Source: Paenibacillus sp. P25
GTDB taxonomy: Bacteria > Bacillota > Bacilli > Paenibacillales > NBRC-103111
Length of the DNA: 64,000 nucleotides
Assembly (NCBI GenBank): GCA_024704175.1
Contig: CP085629.1
Span: 4,836,001 to 4,900,000, forward strand
Reading direction: 5' to 3'
The translations under genes were made by a program, and so were the position numbers. The number at the start of each line of letters is the position of its first letter. The stretch's first letter is position 1. This document shows, piece by piece, positions 26,919 through 36,430 of this stretch. Under the pieces are notes generated by a model. It was not told where the DNA came from, searched no databases, and worked only from the letters and a program-made list of their open reading frames with translations.

Positions 26919-28671
26919 TCACTCGCCTTCCAGTGGAATTGTCAAAGTCACCGATGTGGAAACATAAGGATCGCTGGCCAGCGCGATATCCGCGCCTTCG
27001 CCATAGTACAGCCGCATGACCGTCCGTATACGTTGCGCAGCGCGTAGCCTTTCTTCAGCGCCTGCTCCGTCCGCATGTCGGCCTCTACGGTACGGACATC
27101 CATGCCCGCCCCGTTATCCTCGACCCGGAGCACCAGATTCGTCCCCTCACGGCGGGTCGTAATCCGGATCCGGCCTCCGCCGTCCATCGCTTCAAAGCCG
27201 TGCAGAATCGAGTTCTCGACGAGCGGCTGCAAAATGATTTTCAGCGGCGGCCTGTCCTGCAGCGATTCATCCTCCAGCTCGATGGTATAGTCGAACAGCC
27301 CCTCGTAGCATTTTTGCTGCAGCATCAGATACTGCCGGACGTGGTCGATTTCCTTGCCCAGCGTCGTCATCTCATTGCCGCCGTTCAGCCCCAGCTGAAA
27401 CAACAGCGACAGAGACACGATCATTTCCGTCACATCCCGGTTCTGGGAGGTCTCCGACTTCCAGATGATCGTATTCAGCGTATTGTACAGAAAATGCGGG
27501 TCGATCTGCGCCTGCAGCGTCTTCACTTCCATCTTCCGCTTCTCATGCTCCGCTTCCTTGACGTCCTCGATAAGCGAGGTGATCTCCTCGAGCATCCGGT
27601 TAAACTTGAGGCCCACCTGGGCGACCTCGTCCTCGTACTTGCTTTGGAACCTGACGTCCAGGCGGTTCTGCTCCACCTGCTTCATCAGCGCCTGCAGCTT
27701 GTGAAGCGGCTTCAGGAGCAGCCCGGACAATAGGTTCGACAGGAACAGCGCCAGCACGACGCAGCACAGCATGATGACGAGCGAGGTCGTCTTGATTGCA
27801 TTGAGTCGCCGGAGCAGATCCGACTGGGCCTGGACACTGACCATCATCCAATCCTCTGCCATCGTCAGCCGCGAATAATTGACCAGATAGGATTCGCCGT
27901 TCATGCCGTACTTGAAAAATCCGCGGTCCTGCCCCTGAAGTCGCTGCAAAAGGCCGGATCGCGCGGAAAGGAAGCCGTCTGCGGATCCATCGGCAGCACG
28001 GCCCCTCCGCTCCGGTTAATGAGGAAATAGCTGCCCGCATTGTCCAGCAGGTCATCCGTCATGACTTTGCGGATCGCGTCCTCCTTCAGATTGACCACAA
28101 CATAGACATCGTGCACATTAACCTCGGAGATCGGCTTCATGAGCAGCGAAATCACTCGCGGATTTCCGAGAAACAAAGGATCGTCGTGCCCTTCCACCCA
28201 TACGACGCGGTCGATGCCGTCCAGGTAACGCGAGAACATCGTACTCTTGAAAGGGACCTGGCTGCTCCGAAGATCGTTCGTGGCATAGAACTCGCCGATC
28301 GGCGTATAAATCAGGATCGATTGAATGGAAGGCTCGCTTAATTTCATCTGGGCAAAAGGCGTTTGCAGTGAAGAGAGCGACGTATAATAAGAGCCCGAAT
28401 TATCCGCGAACACGTCATACATCGATTTCTTGAACGAATCGCTGAGCATCATGGCGGAGGTCGTCACCACAATATGCCGGAGCTTCTCATCCAGCACCCG
28501 CGCCGATTTGTTCATCGTATTCTGACTGGACAGGAACGCTTCCTTCTCCGTCGACTGATAGGCGATCCAATAGGACACGACGCCGGTCAGCGCAATCGAG
28601 AACACCGTCAGCAGCAGAAAAGAAATCCACAGCCGGCGGCGCAGCGACAGCCGGTAAAACCATTTTTTCAA
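26919..28671 (-). CDS. YesM-like sensor histidine kinase, two frame breaks
   Basis: A membrane kinase of about 584 residues. An N-terminal helix (LWISFLLLTVFSIALTGVV), an extracellular sensor of about 250 residues, a second helix and a HAMP-like segment precede the kinase core LQAQIDPHFLYNTLN with its phospho-His, LQPLVENSILHG (N box) and VEDNGAGMD (G box). Breaks are near 27950 in a T run (DPAFLQRLQGQ) and near 27025 (ALRNVYETVMRLYYGEG). The probable start is TTG at 28671 after AAGGGGGGATGG. It is paired with the next gene, a YesN-like regulator. Confidence 0.85.
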
Positions 28672-28721
28672 GGCCCATCCCCCCTTCCTGTTTCTTCCTT
28701 CCCTCCCGCGAAAAAGCGAAA

Positions 28722-28748
28722 GGACGCGCCGCTTTCGGCGGCGCGCCC
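28722..28748 (-). terminator. Strong hairpin between sugar-binding protein and kinase genes
   Basis: CGCGCCGC (28725-28732) and GCGGCGCG (28738-28745) form a perfect stem. On the minus strand CCTTTCGCTTTTTC follows, so it may be a partial terminator that lowers kinase expression relative to the binding protein. Confidence 0.5.
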
Positions 28749-28784
28749 CCTTCCGCAATAATGACCGTTGTACGATCCGGTTTC

Positions 28785-30183
28785 TTACTTCGCCAAGGAG
28801 CCTTGCAGCTTGTTCGGATCGAAGCTCGGATTCGCTTTAATCTTCGTATCGCCTGCGGCCCGCGCTTTCTCCAGCGCCGCGTTGTAGCGGGTCGTCAAAT
28901 CGCTGAGCATTTGATCCACGTTCCCGCCGTCCAGCATATATTTCGTAATGGCGTTGCCCGACTTGATTCCTTCCACCTTCGCTTCCGTCACGGACAGCGG
29001 CGTCGGAGCGTACAGCGCGTCGAATTTGGTCGGCAGGAAGCCTTCGATTCCCGGAATGGACGGCTTCTTCGCAACGGCGTTGACATCCGGAACAATTGAG
29101 ATGCCGAAGCCTTTCTCATGGTAGTCCTTCTGGAAGTCCAGGTTATAAATGTACTCCATGAATTTCCAGGCTTTATCTTTGTTCGGCGTGTTCTTGTTGA
29201 TGCCGATGTAGTTGCCGGCGATGACGGCGATCGTTCCAGACTGGTCGCCGTCCACGGTCGGAGGCAGCGCCGCCGCCCAGCGGACCTTGGTCGGGAACTG
29301 GCTTTGGTATACGGCCGGTTCGCCGGAATGGTTGAAGTACATGCCGATCTTGCCTGCCGCGAACTGCGCGCGCAGCGGGTCGATATCGAGCGATTCGACG
29401 CCCGGCAGCATCGTCGCCGTCCTGCTTCATCTGGCGAAGCGCTTCGGCAATCGGCTTGTACGCCGCGAAATCGTACTGGCCGGTTTTATAATTGTAGCCG
29501 TCCACCACGGAAGTGCCGCTGAACGAGCCGATCGGGTTGGCGATCCGCTGCAGGGCGGAGCTGGGGTTCTTGAAGTTCTCAGCGAAGCCGTAAGCCCCGA
29601 TGTCTTTGCCGGCTTCCGTAATTTTCTTGGCGTCCTCGACCATTTCCTTAATCGTCTTCGGCGGCTCTTTGATGCCGGCTTTCTCGAAGAGATCGACGTT
29701 GTAAATCAATCTCCAATACTGTCCCGTATGCGGAAGCGAATAAATTTTGCCGTCGGACGTATTCAGATCCTCCACCATCAGGTTGCCGTACCGCTTCTTC
29801 ATCTCGTCGGTCATCAGGTCGTTGATCGGCAAGAGGTAGCCCTTCTTCACATAGCTCGGGAAATCGTTCGTACGCAGAATGTCAGGCGCCTGGTTGCTGG
29901 CAAACGCAATATCGACCGCCTGGTTATAGTTATCGGCAAGCACCGTCATTTCGACTTCAATGTTATCTTTGTTCGTTTCGTTGAATTTCTTGATGACATC
30001 CTTCATGTAATCGGCATCGTGACGGTCGACGGTCCAGTAGGTGAGCTTCGTCTTCGCTCCGCCCGCCGCACCGGTGGCGCCGCCGGATTTCTGCTGATCG
30101 CTCTGTCCGCCGCCGCAGGCTGCAAGAGATGCAACCATCGTCATGCCGAGCACCGCGCTTACCGCTATTTTTTTCTTATTCAT
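28785..30183 (-). CDS. Extracellular sugar-binding lipoprotein of an ABC transporter, one frame break
   Basis: A family 1 solute-binding protein of about 466 residues. The signal peptide ends in the lipobox SLAAC with Cys23, followed by a Gly/Ser-rich linker. The ligand domain includes KLTYWTVDRHDADYMKDVI at the start and GTIAVIAGNYIGINKN later. The frame breaks near 29412 (QMKQDGDD passes into LPGVESLDIDPLRAQF). It is downstream of two MalFG-type permease genes and upstream of the sensor kinase, as in many carbohydrate import operons of this group. No ATPase gene is present, so a shared MsmK-type ATPase is likely. The sugar is unknown. Confidence 0.88.
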
Positions 30184-30342
30184 GCTGGAAAACCCTCCTC
30201 TATTATTCTACCTTATCTACTGATGGACCACAAAATGTAACTGTTTACAGTTTAAACGCGGTTCTTGTCGAACCGTGAAGGACAAATCCACTTTTCATGT
30301 AGGAAAAAAACACTATTTCCCAGCCGTAACCGAACAAAAGTC

Positions 30343-31206
30343 TTATCCCTTCACGGCACCGGCGGTTACCTGCATGAACGATTTGTTCGCAAGAAAGTAG
30401 ACGACCAGAATCGGCAGGAAGGACAGACAGGCTCCCGCCATCATAAGTCGCGTCTCGGCCGCGGCGCCGATCCCGTAGCGCAAATTCGCCAGCCCCACCG
30501 TCAGCGTCTGCAGCTTCGGATTCGTCATCGTGAATACCAGCGGGAGGATGTACTCGTTCCATGCTCCGCGGAAGGTAAACAGCGCGGTGACGCCGAGCGC
30601 CGGCTTCAGCGGCGGCAGAATGATCCGCCAGTATACCGTATAAAAGTTGCAGCCATCGATATAAGCCGCCTCGTCCAGGTCCTTCGGAATCGCCTTGAAG
30701 AACCCGATCAGCATGAAATAAACCGTGGCGTGCGCGCTGATCAGAATGAGAACGACGCCCCAAAGCGACTTGTTCAGGCCCAGCTTGACCATCAGGTCGA
30801 ACTGCGGTCTCAGCACAACGGCCCCGATCGAGATGAACATGGTGCTGGCCTGCAGCGCCACATACAGCTTTTTGCCCGGAAACCTGGTGCGGTCAACGGC
30901 ATACGCCGCCATCGAAGCGACCAGCGGCGTGCCGATCGTTACCGCCGTGCTGACGAACAGGCTGTTCCATGTAAAGCGGGCGAAATTCGCCTGCTTCCAG
31001 GCCGTAGCATAGTTGGAGAACTGCCAGACCGAAGGCAGCAGCGTCGCACCCGCCGTCAGCTCGGCGTTCGTCTTGAACGACCCGAGGATCGCCATCGCGA
31101 TCGGAAACAGCGTAAAGAAGGCGATCGCAAGCAGAAAGATCCATTTGATCAGATGACCGGCGAAAGCACCGGCTTTGAACGTACTCTTACCCGTAGTTGA
31201 ACTCAT
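30343..31206 (-). CDS. Carbohydrate ABC transporter permease, MalG type
   Basis: An intact 287-residue permease with six helices. The cytoplasmic EAA loop, which docks the ATPase, is visible as LDEAAYIDGCNFYTVYWRII near residue 195. It ends MQVTAGAVKG, a typical MalG-type C-terminus. It follows the MalF-type gene by 21 bases. A palindrome AACTG-TTTA-CAGTT at 30239-30252 lies between it and the binding-protein gene and could be a regulatory site. Confidence 0.9.
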   Translation of the reverse strand: MSSTTGKSTFKAGAFAGHLIKWIFLLAIAFFTLFPIAMAILGSFKTNAELTAGATLLPSVWQFSNYATAWKQANFARFTWNSLFVSTAVTIGTPLVASMAAYAVDRTRFPGKKLYVALQASTMFISIGAVVLRPQFDLMVKLGLNKSLWGVVLILISAHATVYFMLIGFFKAIPKDLDEAAYIDGCNFYTVYWRIILPPLKPALGVTALFTFRGAWNEYILPLVFTMTNPKLQTLTVGLANLRYGIGAAAETRLMMAGACLSFLPILVVYFLANKSFMQVTAGAVKG

Positions 31207-31227
31207 CGTTTATGCACCCCGCTTTCC

Positions 31228-32121
31228 TTAGTCCCGGCTCAGCCGCTTGGACATCGAGAAGTACAGAATCGTGACCACGCCGACGATCAGCGCCGTGACG
31301 AAGCCTACCGCACTGCCGTAGCCCAGTCGCTGCACCGTCGTATTCGTCGCCGAAACCGGAAAAAACAGCTTGTACACGTACAGGTACATGACGTCCGTCT
31401 TGCCGAACGGCCCGCCCTCGGTCAGCACCATAATGCTTTCGTAGCCTTTCAGCGCGGTGATGATGGCCAGCATGACAATCATCTGCAGCACGGTGCCGAG
31501 CATCGGAATCGTAATGTACCAGAACTTCTGCACGGCATTCGCCCCGTCGATCGATGCGCTCTCGTAGATGTCCTCGGGGATGCCTTGGAGCCCGGCGATA
31601 AACAGCAGCATGTAGTTGCCGATGGCGCCCCAGACGGCGGTGATAATGACCGTCAGCATCGCGTAATTCGGCCCCAGCCAATCGATCGCTTTGGAGATGA
31701 TGCCGTATTTGAGCAGAAACTGGTTCAGCGACCCGTTGTACGAGTTGAAAATCGTGAAGAACACGATCGACATCACGGACGTACTGATGATGGTCGGCAT
31801 GAAATAAATGCCCCGCAGCGACCCTCTTCCCTTCAGCGCCCGGTTCAAAATCACGGCGAGCAGCAGGGAAAGCGGCAGAACGATAATGATTTTACCGGCT
31901 GCGTAAACGAACGTATTGTAGACGGAATGCCAAAACTCGACATCGCGGAACAGTCTCGAGAAATTGTCGAGTCCTATGAATTTCTCCTGCCCGTACCCCT
32001 GATAATCATAGAACATATACCGCAGCGCCCAAGCGATCGGGTAGATGCCCAGCGCCAGAGTCAGGAACAGGCTGGGGAAGATGAAAATGTAGGAGTTGAA
32101 AAGGGAACCCCTCTTTTGCAT
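31228..32121 (-). CDS. Carbohydrate ABC transporter permease, MalF type
   Basis: An intact 297-residue permease with six helices. The EAA loop reads IYESASIDGANAVQKFWYITIPML. It is the first gene of the operon permease, permease, binding protein, kinase, regulator. The start has AAAGGAGCC upstream. It pairs with the MalG-type protein to form the channel. The upstream gap to the MFS terminator is about 115 bases and should hold the operon promoter, but no clear -35/-10 pair could be assigned. Confidence 0.9.
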   Translation of the reverse strand: MQKRGSLFNSYIFIFPSLFLTLALGIYPIAWALRYMFYDYQGYGQEKFIGLDNFSRLFRDVEFWHSVYNTFVYAAGKIIIVLPLSLLLAVILNRALKGRGSLRGIYFMPTIISTSVMSIVFFTIFNSYNGSLNQFLLKYGIISKAIDWLGPNYAMLTVIITAVWGAIGNYMLLFIAGLQGIPEDIYESASIDGANAVQKFWYITIPMLGTVLQMIVMLAIITALKGYESIMVLTEGGPFGKTDVMYLYVYKLFFPVSATNTTVQRLGYGSAVGFVTALIVGVVTILYFSMSKRLSRD

Positions 32122-32237
32122 CGGTATCGGCTCCTTTATTGCAGTTTGTTGTTCTTCTAGGATAGTACAAAAGGCTCACGGGGCGGGAGCGGCAATACAA
32201 CTGTAGCCGGGGGACAAAGCAACTGTTTTCCCGATAC

Positions 32238-32284
32238 AAAAAAAATCGCCTCCCACCCGGCCGGTGAAGCCGAATGAAAGGCGA
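32238..32284 (-). terminator. Terminator of the MFS/SDR/oxidoreductase unit
   Basis: TCGCCT (32246-32251) pairs with AGGCGA (32279-32284) around an inner CGG/CCG stem; on the minus strand eight T follow. Confidence 0.65.
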
Positions 32285-32300
32285 GCATTCCTATCTCTTA

Positions 32301-33467
32301 CTATGAAGTATGACTCAAGCCGCCGGCTTGGTTACGGCGCGTGACCGAATAGACGGCCGAAAGGAAAGCGAGAAAGGCCATGAAGCCGCCGACCCAGGCG
32401 TTCGCGGTCACCGGGTAATGGTTCACCACGAACCCGCCGACTGCGGAACCGGCGGCTACTCCGATGTGCATGAAAGAAGTGAACAGGCTGATTTGAATAT
32501 CCGCGGATTCCGGCGCCGTTCGAATCAGATAGCTCTGCACCGGCGCAGCCGGCGCCCAGGCCAAAGCTCCCCAAATCACGACGGCAAGGAGAAGCGTGAT
32601 TAGGGTTCCTGTCGCATAAGGCAGCAGCGATAAGGAAACGGTAAACAGCAGCAGAATGACAAGGAACGTGCCCGCCCCTCCGAACTTATCCGTCGACCAG
32701 CCGCCGACCCAGCCCCCGAACACACCGGCTATGCCGAATATCAATAGAACAAGGCTGATTGCGTTGGCCGATAAGCCCATCGTCGCCTGCAGAAAAGGCG
32801 AAAAGTAAGTATACATCGTGAAATGGCCGAGCAGCATCAGGGCCACCATAAGCTGGGCGAAGATGATCTTCGGGCTTTGAAGCGCCGCCAGCTGCTTGCG
32901 CAAAGGAACCGCCGGCTGAGGCGGAACCTTAGGCAGGAAGCCCGCAATCCCCGCTGTGGAAATCACGCTGAGTGCCGCGATCAAAGCAAACGTCATCCTC
33001 CAGCCGAATTGCTCCGCAATGAACGTCCCCATCGGAACCCCAAGCACCAGCGACGCGCTGATTCCCATAAAGACGAGCCCCATGGCGCGCCCTACCCGCT
33101 CCGGAGCCACGATGCTTGCGGCCAAAGTAAGAGCGTTGACAACAACCACCGAGCAGCTGGCCGCGATGATGACTCTGGCGATCAGAAGAACGGCAAAGCT
33201 GGCGGCGGCGATCGACAGAATATTGCCTGCAATGAATACAAGCATGGCGGCAAGGAGCAGCTTGCGGCGCTCCACCTTCGAAGTCAGTGCGCTGAACACC
33301 GGCGTTCCGAAAGCGATAACGAGCGAATAGACGGAGACCAGCGGCCCGGCCGATCCCAGGGAAATATGCAGGTCTTGGGCAATCATATCCAGAATTCCCG
33401 CTATGACCAGCTCCACTGTCCCGGTTACGAAGGTGGCGAGTGTCAGAATATAGACGCCTTTGTTCAA
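32301..33467 (-). CDS. MFS transporter, DHA1 (AraJ/YdhP-like)
   Basis: An intact 388-residue 12-helix transporter. Helix 1 has TLATFVTGTVELVIAGIL, and the sequences TSKVERRKLLLAAMLVF (motif A-like) and GWSTDKFGGAGTFLVILL (second-half motif A) are visible. It is similar to sugar-efflux/drug-efflux proteins of the AraJ group. It follows the SDR gene by 14 bases and probably belongs to the TetR-controlled unit starting at 35343. Its role may be export of a toxic compound handled by the two oxidoreductases (inference). Confidence 0.85.
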   Translation of the reverse strand: MNKGVYILTLATFVTGTVELVIAGILDMIAQDLHISLGSAGPLVSVYSLVIAFGTPVFSALTSKVERRKLLLAAMLVFIAGNILSIAAASFAVLLIARVIIAASCSVVVVNALTLAASIVAPERVGRAMGLVFMGISASLVLGVPMGTFIAEQFGWRMTFALIAALSVISTAGIAGFLPKVPPQPAVPLRKQLAALQSPKIIFAQLMVALMLLGHFTMYTYFSPFLQATMGLSANAISLVLLIFGIAGVFGGWVGGWSTDKFGGAGTFLVILLLFTVSLSLLPYATGTLITLLLAVVIWGALAWAPAAPVQSYLIRTAPESADIQISLFTSFMHIGVAAGSAVGGFVVNHYPVTANAWVGGFMAFLAFLSAVYSVTRRNQAGGLSHTS

Positions 33468-33481
33468 CGGCTTCCTCCCCC

Positions 33482-34303
33482 TCAGCTATCGAACGCGGTG
33501 TCCACCGCCAGCTTCTCCCAGGCGGCGATTTCTTCGATTCTCTTGGCAAAGGTGTCCCGAATGCCGTAAGAGGCGTCAGGGCCCACCGGAAAATGAAGCG
33601 GCGGATTCGCGCTGTTCACCATCTCCATGACGGCCTTGACCGCCTTGGCCGGATCTCCCGCCTTCAGCTCGGCAAAGCTTTGAGCTACCGCTTCATGCAC
33701 AGCGGCGTATTCTTCCCTCGGCTCGGCCCGCCGCATCGATCTTCCGCTGAAATCGGTGGCGAATACACCCGGCTCTACGATGGTGGTCTTGATGCCGAAT
33801 CCGGCCAGCTCCGCCGCCATCGCTTCCGAGAAGCCCTCCACCGCAAATTTGGTCGCCGAGTACAGGCTTAAGGAAGGCACGGTCATCACACCCAATATGG
33901 ATGAAAAATTAATATAATGCCCTGACCGCTGCTTTTTCAGAACCGGAAGTGTCGCGCGGATGACATTCAATACGCCGAAAACATTGACCTCCCACTGCTC
34001 CTTCATTTGTTCATCGGTGTATTCCTCCAGCATCCCGGACAAGCCGTAACCGGCGTTGTTTACAACGATATCGATGCTTCCGAACGCCTTCACTGCTTCG
34101 TCGACGGCACTTTGGATTTGCTCTTTATTCGTCACGTCGAGTGCGGCGATATGAACCCTCTCCGGCGCTCTTTCCTTAAAATCCGCGATGGCCTCCAGAC
34201 TCCGCGCGGTAGCGACGATTTTATCCTCCGTTGCAAGCAGCTGCTCTACGAATTGCCGGCCGAAACCGCTGGAAGTTCCTGTAATGAACCATACTTTACT
34301 CAT
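33482..34303 (-). CDS. Short-chain dehydrogenase/reductase
   Basis: An intact SDR of 273 residues. The cofactor motif TGTSSGFG is at residues 8-15, NNAG is near residue 83, and the catalytic pattern has Ser in NFSSILG and Y-S-A-T-K (SLSLYSATKFAVEG). GVFATDFSGRSM follows. The start at 34303 is chosen because AAGGAG lies about 10 bases upstream; the open frame begins seven codons earlier. It is co-directional with the quinone oxidoreductase and MFS genes. Substrate unknown. Confidence 0.88.
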   Translation of the reverse strand: MSKVWFITGTSSGFGRQFVEQLLATEDKIVATARSLEAIADFKERAPERVHIAALDVTNKEQIQSAVDEAVKAFGSIDIVVNNAGYGLSGMLEEYTDEQMKEQWEVNVFGVLNVIRATLPVLKKQRSGHYINFSSILGVMTVPSLSLYSATKFAVEGFSEAMAAELAGFGIKTTIVEPGVFATDFSGRSMRRAEPREEYAAVHEAVAQSFAELKAGDPAKAVKAVMEMVNSANPPLHFPVGPDASYGIRDTFAKRIEEIAAWEKLAVDTAFDS

Positions 34304-34348
34304 TTTTCCATTCTCCTTCGCCATTCTGTTATAGGTAGGTCAACCAGA

Positions 34349-35343
34349 TCAACTGTGCATCCGGAAGAAACGTTTGCCGCGTTCCGGTTGGTGAATGCTC
34401 GTATGGATCGCCGATCGGAAATCGTCCAAAGCGTGCATGCCGCCTACGGGAACGTGAAAGTCCGGCCCGGCGGACGCTTTCGCAATTGTTTGAAGCAGCT
34501 TCGCATCCTCCTCTTGAGGAGGGACGAAGAAATAGCGGAAGATGTGAGGCTTTATAGAGACGTTTCTTAGCAGGATGTCGAAATTATGGAGCTGAAACGT
34601 TTCGGCGCTGTAGCCGCCGTAGATCACCGCCTGCCCGTTCATGGCTAAAGACCGGATCAGTTCGCCCGCTACAGGGCCTCCAACGGAATCAACCACGCCG
34701 TGCAAGCCTTGATTATCCGTAATTTCCACGATCCGCTCGCCCGCGCTCTTGGACAGCTTGGAAAGCTCAATGACTTCCGCCGCCCCCAAGGCCTTCAGGT
34801 TTAATGACTCCTGGGCCTGCCTTACGATGGAGATCACCTTCACCCCTCGCCGCTTGGCGAACTGGGTTACCATGGCGGCAACCGTGGAGTTCCCGGCGGT
34901 AAGCGCCAGCCACTCCCCGGCTTCACCCCGGATTCCTCAAGCAAATCCCAGGCCGTGATCAAATTGAAGAACTGAGCGGCTTTCTCCACCGGATAATCGG
35001 ACGGAAGCGGAATGACCCATTCGGCCGGCACGGCGGCATATTCCGCCCAAGCTTTGTCATAGCTGAAGTAAACGAGGGTTCCCGGCGTATGCGTCACCCT
35101 CCCGCCGGCCTTGGCAATAATGCCAACGCCGTGCGTTCCTGCGATCTGCCGCGGGAAGACCGGCTTCTTCGGCTCCGGATACAGATTCTGAATGAACAGG
35201 AAATCTCCCGGGTTGATCGAAGCCGCAACCATCCGGACGAGGACCTCGTCGTCCCCAATCTCCGGAATCGGGACCTCCTCCAGCCGGAGAGCGGCAAAAT
35301 CGTCTGCGGGCGAACCGAATTCGTCGAACACGATCGCTTTCAT
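34349..35343 (-). CDS. Zinc-independent quinone oxidoreductase (MDR superfamily), one frame break
   Basis: An alcohol dehydrogenase-like protein of about 330 residues. The N-terminal half reads AIVFDEFGSPADDFAALRLE and ASINPGDFLFIQN. The nucleotide-binding half contains QFAKRRGVKVISIVR and GVVDSVGGPVAGELI. The zinc-binding residues of true alcohol dehydrogenases are not evident. The frame breaks near 34870: GVKPGSGWRLPPGTP should read through to LTAGNSTVAAMVTQFAK. Its promoter region carries two operator-like palindromes also found before the tetR gene upstream, so it is very likely repressed by that protein. Confidence 0.85.
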
Positions 35344-35377
35344 ATTCCACCTCTATTCAAAAGAATTTATGTATTAT

Positions 35378-35425
35378 GGAACAGAACTGTTCCGTTCCAT
35401 GGTTCATATGGTACAGTACTGTTCT
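35378..35425. promoter_or_regulatory. Two TetR operator-like palindromes upstream of the oxidoreductase unit
   Basis: GGAACAG-AA-CTGTTCC at 35378-35393 is a perfect palindrome with a 2-base centre, and GGTACAG-TA-CTGTTCT at 35410-35425 is a close copy. Their centres are 32 bases apart, about three helical turns. A third copy lies upstream of the tetR gene at 36176-36191. Confidence 0.7.
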
Positions 35426-35440
35426 GTTCCGTGTCAAGTG

Positions 35441-35511
35441 AAAAAAAGCACCCTTCGGAAGTTCGTTGGCGGCAGCGAGCTTTCCAACGATTTCTAAAGG
35501 GTGCTTTTTCA
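35441..35511 (-). terminator. Terminator of the tetR gene
   Basis: AAAAAGCACCCTT (35443-35455) and AAGGGTGCTTTTT (35497-35509) form a perfect 13-bp stem with a 41-base loop that has its own internal pairing. It may work in both directions. Confidence 0.65.
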
Positions 35512-35515
35512 AGCT

Positions 35516-36108
35516 TCATATGAAATTCAGGCCGTAGCCTTTCCCAGGTATAGGTCGATGAGGTGGGACGATATTTTTCTCAGTCTGCTCCGCCGGGCCT
35601 TCCGCCCCGAATAACGGAACGGAGACCAAGGCTCCGTTGACGACCAGCATCAGCTGCTCGGCCAGCTCCCCGTCGGGCGCGCCGGCCTCCTTGCACAGCT
35701 GGGCAAGCCGCGACCGAAGGGCATGCTTGTACTCGACCGCGGCGCGGTGGGCCGGATGGTCCTCCTCCGAGAACTCGGCCAAGGCGTTCAGCAGGGCGCG
35801 CCCCGGTATCCCGGCTCCGTCATAATAAGAGTCGTACTCTCTATAATGGCAAGCAGCTGCTCCTTGGGGGACCCTTCGTGCTGGGCGAGCACCTTATCAA
35901 ACCATCTCCAGTGGAGATTGTCCTTTTCCTCAAGGTAAGCAGCAATTAAATCGTCTTTGGTCGGGAAATGCCGGTAGAGCGTCGCCTTGCCGACACCGGA
36001 TTTCTCTACGATCGTGTCTACGCCGACCGAACGGATGCCTTCGCGGTAAAACAAGTCGGACGCTGCTTCCAGAATTCGCTGGCGCGCGGATAAACGCGAT
36101 ACTGTCAT
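35516..36108 (-). CDS. TetR-family repressor, one frame break
   Basis: A regulator of about 197 residues. The HTH is LFYREGIRSVGVDTIVEKSG with VGKATLYRHFPTKDDLIAAY. The C-terminal half has ALRSRLAQLCKEAGAPDGE and a Trp/Phe-poor ligand domain. The frame breaks near 35790 (TEPGYRGAP should continue GRALLNALAEFSEE). The start at 36108 is favoured because GGGTGAAAG lies just upstream; an in-frame ATG at 36165 is only 10 bases from the operator and lacks a ribosome binding site. It is likely autoregulated and represses the divergent-looking oxidoreductase unit downstream. Confidence 0.82.
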
Positions 36109-36175
36109 GTCTTTCACCCATTCCACAAAAGTGTTTTGGCTTGATACGTATATGTCGTCTTCCATTCGACGTAAC

Positions 36176-36191
36176 GGAACAGTTCTGTACC
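36176..36191. promoter_or_regulatory. TetR operator-like palindrome upstream of its own gene
   Basis: GGAACAGTTCTGTACC matches the 16-base sites at 35378 and 35410 (pattern GGnACAGnnCTGTnCC), supporting autoregulation. Confidence 0.65.
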
Positions 36192-36430
36192 AAGTGTATC
36201 ATGAGCGAACACCTTCGGCAATAGCTGGCGAAAGCTGACCGGTGCTTCCCTGTTACCGCGGGTCCGTGCAGCGCCCTTGATGTGTATATGCTGCTCCATC
36301 CGGGCCCTGGTTTTTTTCTCGCTCCGACGGATCATAAAAGAAGACATGCCCATCGTAAATTTTGCCATGCTCCTGTCCTCCTGCTTCCTCTATGATGAAG
36401 GATAAACCGCATAAAAGAAGGGAAGAACCT

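Noticed and set aside
36192..36430. Minus-strand small frames just upstream of the UxaC-like gene (KFTMGMSSFMIRRSE and related)
   Set aside because: Two overlapping frames are open but neither has a ribosome binding site or known domain, and one runs into the tetR gene; no support as a gene.
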